Of a stretch of 6,563 bases of DNA, positions 6,451-6,563 are shown piece by piece; position 1 is the stretch's first letter; every line of letters starts with the position of its first letter. Under the pieces are notes generated by a model that saw nothing but the letters and a program-made list of their open reading frames with translations, was not told the DNA's origin and ran no database searches. Both the position numbers and the translations under genes were made by a program. The DNA comes from Candidatus Brocadiaceae bacterium (GTDB lineage: Bacteria > Planctomycetota > Brocadiia > Brocadiales > Brocadiaceae): assembly GCA_024653795.1 (NCBI GenBank), contig JANLHY010000659.1:1-6563 (forward strand), in the 5' to 3' direction.

Positions 6451-6471
6451 TTCCGACTCGTTCGGATTAGG
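6451..6471 (-). repeat. right terminal inverted repeat
   Basis: This is the partner of 6173-6193 in inverted orientation, with 20 of 21 bases matching. It doubles as the terminal mini-hairpin of repeat A copy 2 (CCGA-CTCGT-TCGG). Confidence 0.8.
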
Positions 6472-6503
6472 GATTGACAATAAATAACATGAACAACTTC
6501 ATG

Positions 6504-6533
6504 CCTGCCTGAGCGAGTCCGCTCGCAGACAGG
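6504..6533. repeat. palindromic repeat C, copy 3
   Basis: CCTGCCTGAGCG and CGCTCGCAGACAGG surround loop AGTC. The inner five pairs (GAGCG/CGCTC) are perfect and the outer arm is imperfect. It lies outside the inverted-repeat element and cuts off the last codons of the aminotransferase relic. Confidence 0.65.
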
Positions 6534-6547
6534 TTGCTGTGCCATCA

Positions 6548-6559
6548 GGGCTAAAGCCC
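6548..6559. repeat. short GGGCT/AGCCC hairpin at the window end
   Basis: GGGCT (6548-6552) pairs with AGCCC (6555-6559) across two bases. It looks like another small dispersed palindrome, cut by the window edge, so its full extent is unknown. Confidence 0.45.
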
Positions 6560-6563
6560 CGGT

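Larger units (their letters stand above)
6175..6469. mobile_element. ~295-bp non-autonomous inverted-repeat-bounded element (MITE-like composite)
   Basis: The interval is bounded by TAACCCGAACGAG at the left and CTCGTTCGGATTA at the right, an imperfect terminal inverted repeat. It has no coding capacity; the two short frames that cross it follow hairpin arms. Inside are about 77 bases of AT-rich unique DNA, palindrome B (6270-6293) and an enlarged repeat A (6301-6469) carrying nested CCTGTCTG palindromes. The position is supported by the flanking aminotransferase relic: removing 6175-6469 restores an in-frame SLPIYP-G-L-T reading, close to the expected family sequence. No clear target-site duplication is visible. 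It may be one mobile unit or several small repeats that inserted next to one another. Confidence 0.55.
6301..6469. repeat. multi-hairpin repeat A, copy 2, enlarged by nested palindromes
   Basis: It shares with copy 1 (3837-3931) the TTTTAG-AAAA arm (6304-6314), GTAGCGCCGA (6319-6328) with CCCTT, GTGGT, TAAACCACC (6411-6419), GCGCTACG (6441-6448) and the closing CCGA-TCGG hairpin ending in TTA. It is about 75 bases longer. The extra DNA holds two CCTGTCTG palindromes (6374-6399 and 6418-6437), and TGCCTA/TAGGC arms flank the first. Confidence 0.78.
6066..6503 (+). pseudogene. relic of a second DegT-family aminotransferase C-terminus, split by a repeat element
   Basis: Read in the frame of codon 6062, bases 6068-6175 give YIPVFKPLHGLARPQ and, further on, DSVSLPIYP. 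This matches the C-terminal region of the aminotransferase at the left of the window: 17 of 33 aligned residues are identical by eye, including PVFKPLH and VSLPIYP. At SLPIYP the coding match ends in an inverted repeat. Past the other repeat end, bases 6471-6503 read GLTINNMNNFMPA then stop, which fits the hydrophobic pattern of the aligned LLSLADVGEVI. The PLP lysine region and everything upstream are missing. ATG 6062 overlaps the GT87 stop and has no ribosome site, so I treat this as a dead fragment. The reading that continues into the repeats to 6322 is not a gene. Confidence 0.72.

Noticed and set aside
6474..6479. Second TTGACA after the right inverted repeat
   Set aside because: The -10 region has no good match (CTTCAT), there is no gene downstream in the window, and the bases read better as codons L-T of the aminotransferase relic.
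6247..6480. Minus-strand 77-codon frame rich in Arg
   Set aside because: It lies almost wholly in hairpin repeats; the arginine-rich composition follows from the GC-rich palindromes.
6301..6563. CRISPR array, given the dense repeats
   Set aside because: The repeats are palindromes of differing length and spacing; no regular direct repeat-spacer pattern exists.

Overview
The window looks like part of a surface-polysaccharide or lipid-linked glycan locus from an uncultivated, fairly AT-rich bacterium. All recognisable genes lie on the + strand. I cannot name a taxon. The abundance of small palindromic repeats between the genes is typical of many environmental bacterial genomes, but that is only a general impression.

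Layout, left to right: (1) the C-terminal three quarters of a DegT/DnrJ/EryC1/StrS sugar aminotransferase, cut by the window start; (2) an extended SDR epimerase of the CDP-paratose 2-epimerase-like group; (3) a class I SAM-dependent methyltransferase; (4) a 119-base gap holding a 9-bp-stem palindrome; (5) a second, divergent epimerase of the same broad group; (6) a 108-base gap almost filled by a multi-hairpin repeat whose end abuts the next start codon; (7) a GT2 glycosyltransferase of the dolichyl-/polyprenyl-phosphate-sugar synthase type; (8) a 131-base gap with three hairpins; (9) a multi-spanning GT87 (DUF2029) glycosyltransferase; (10) about 500 bases with no intact gene. That last stretch holds the C-terminal relic of a second DegT aminotransferase, split by a ~295-bp inverted-repeat-bounded composite of palindromic repeats and followed by further palindromes.

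Proposed joint function (inference): the aminotransferase, the two epimerases and the methyltransferase tailor a nucleotide sugar or the glycan itself. The GT2 enzyme may load a sugar onto polyprenyl phosphate, and the GT87 membrane enzyme may use that lipid-linked donor on the far side of the membrane. Substrates cannot be read from the sequence. The intergenic gaps (32, 57, 119, 108 and 131 bases) would allow a single transcript, and I see no convincing promoter or intrinsic terminator.

The most unusual part is the repeat landscape. Two copies of a multi-hairpin repeat, two copies of a GGTTCAATC-stem palindrome and three copies of a CCTG(T/C)CTG palindrome are packed together. One composite bears terminal inverted repeats and appears to have landed precisely inside an aminotransferase reading frame.
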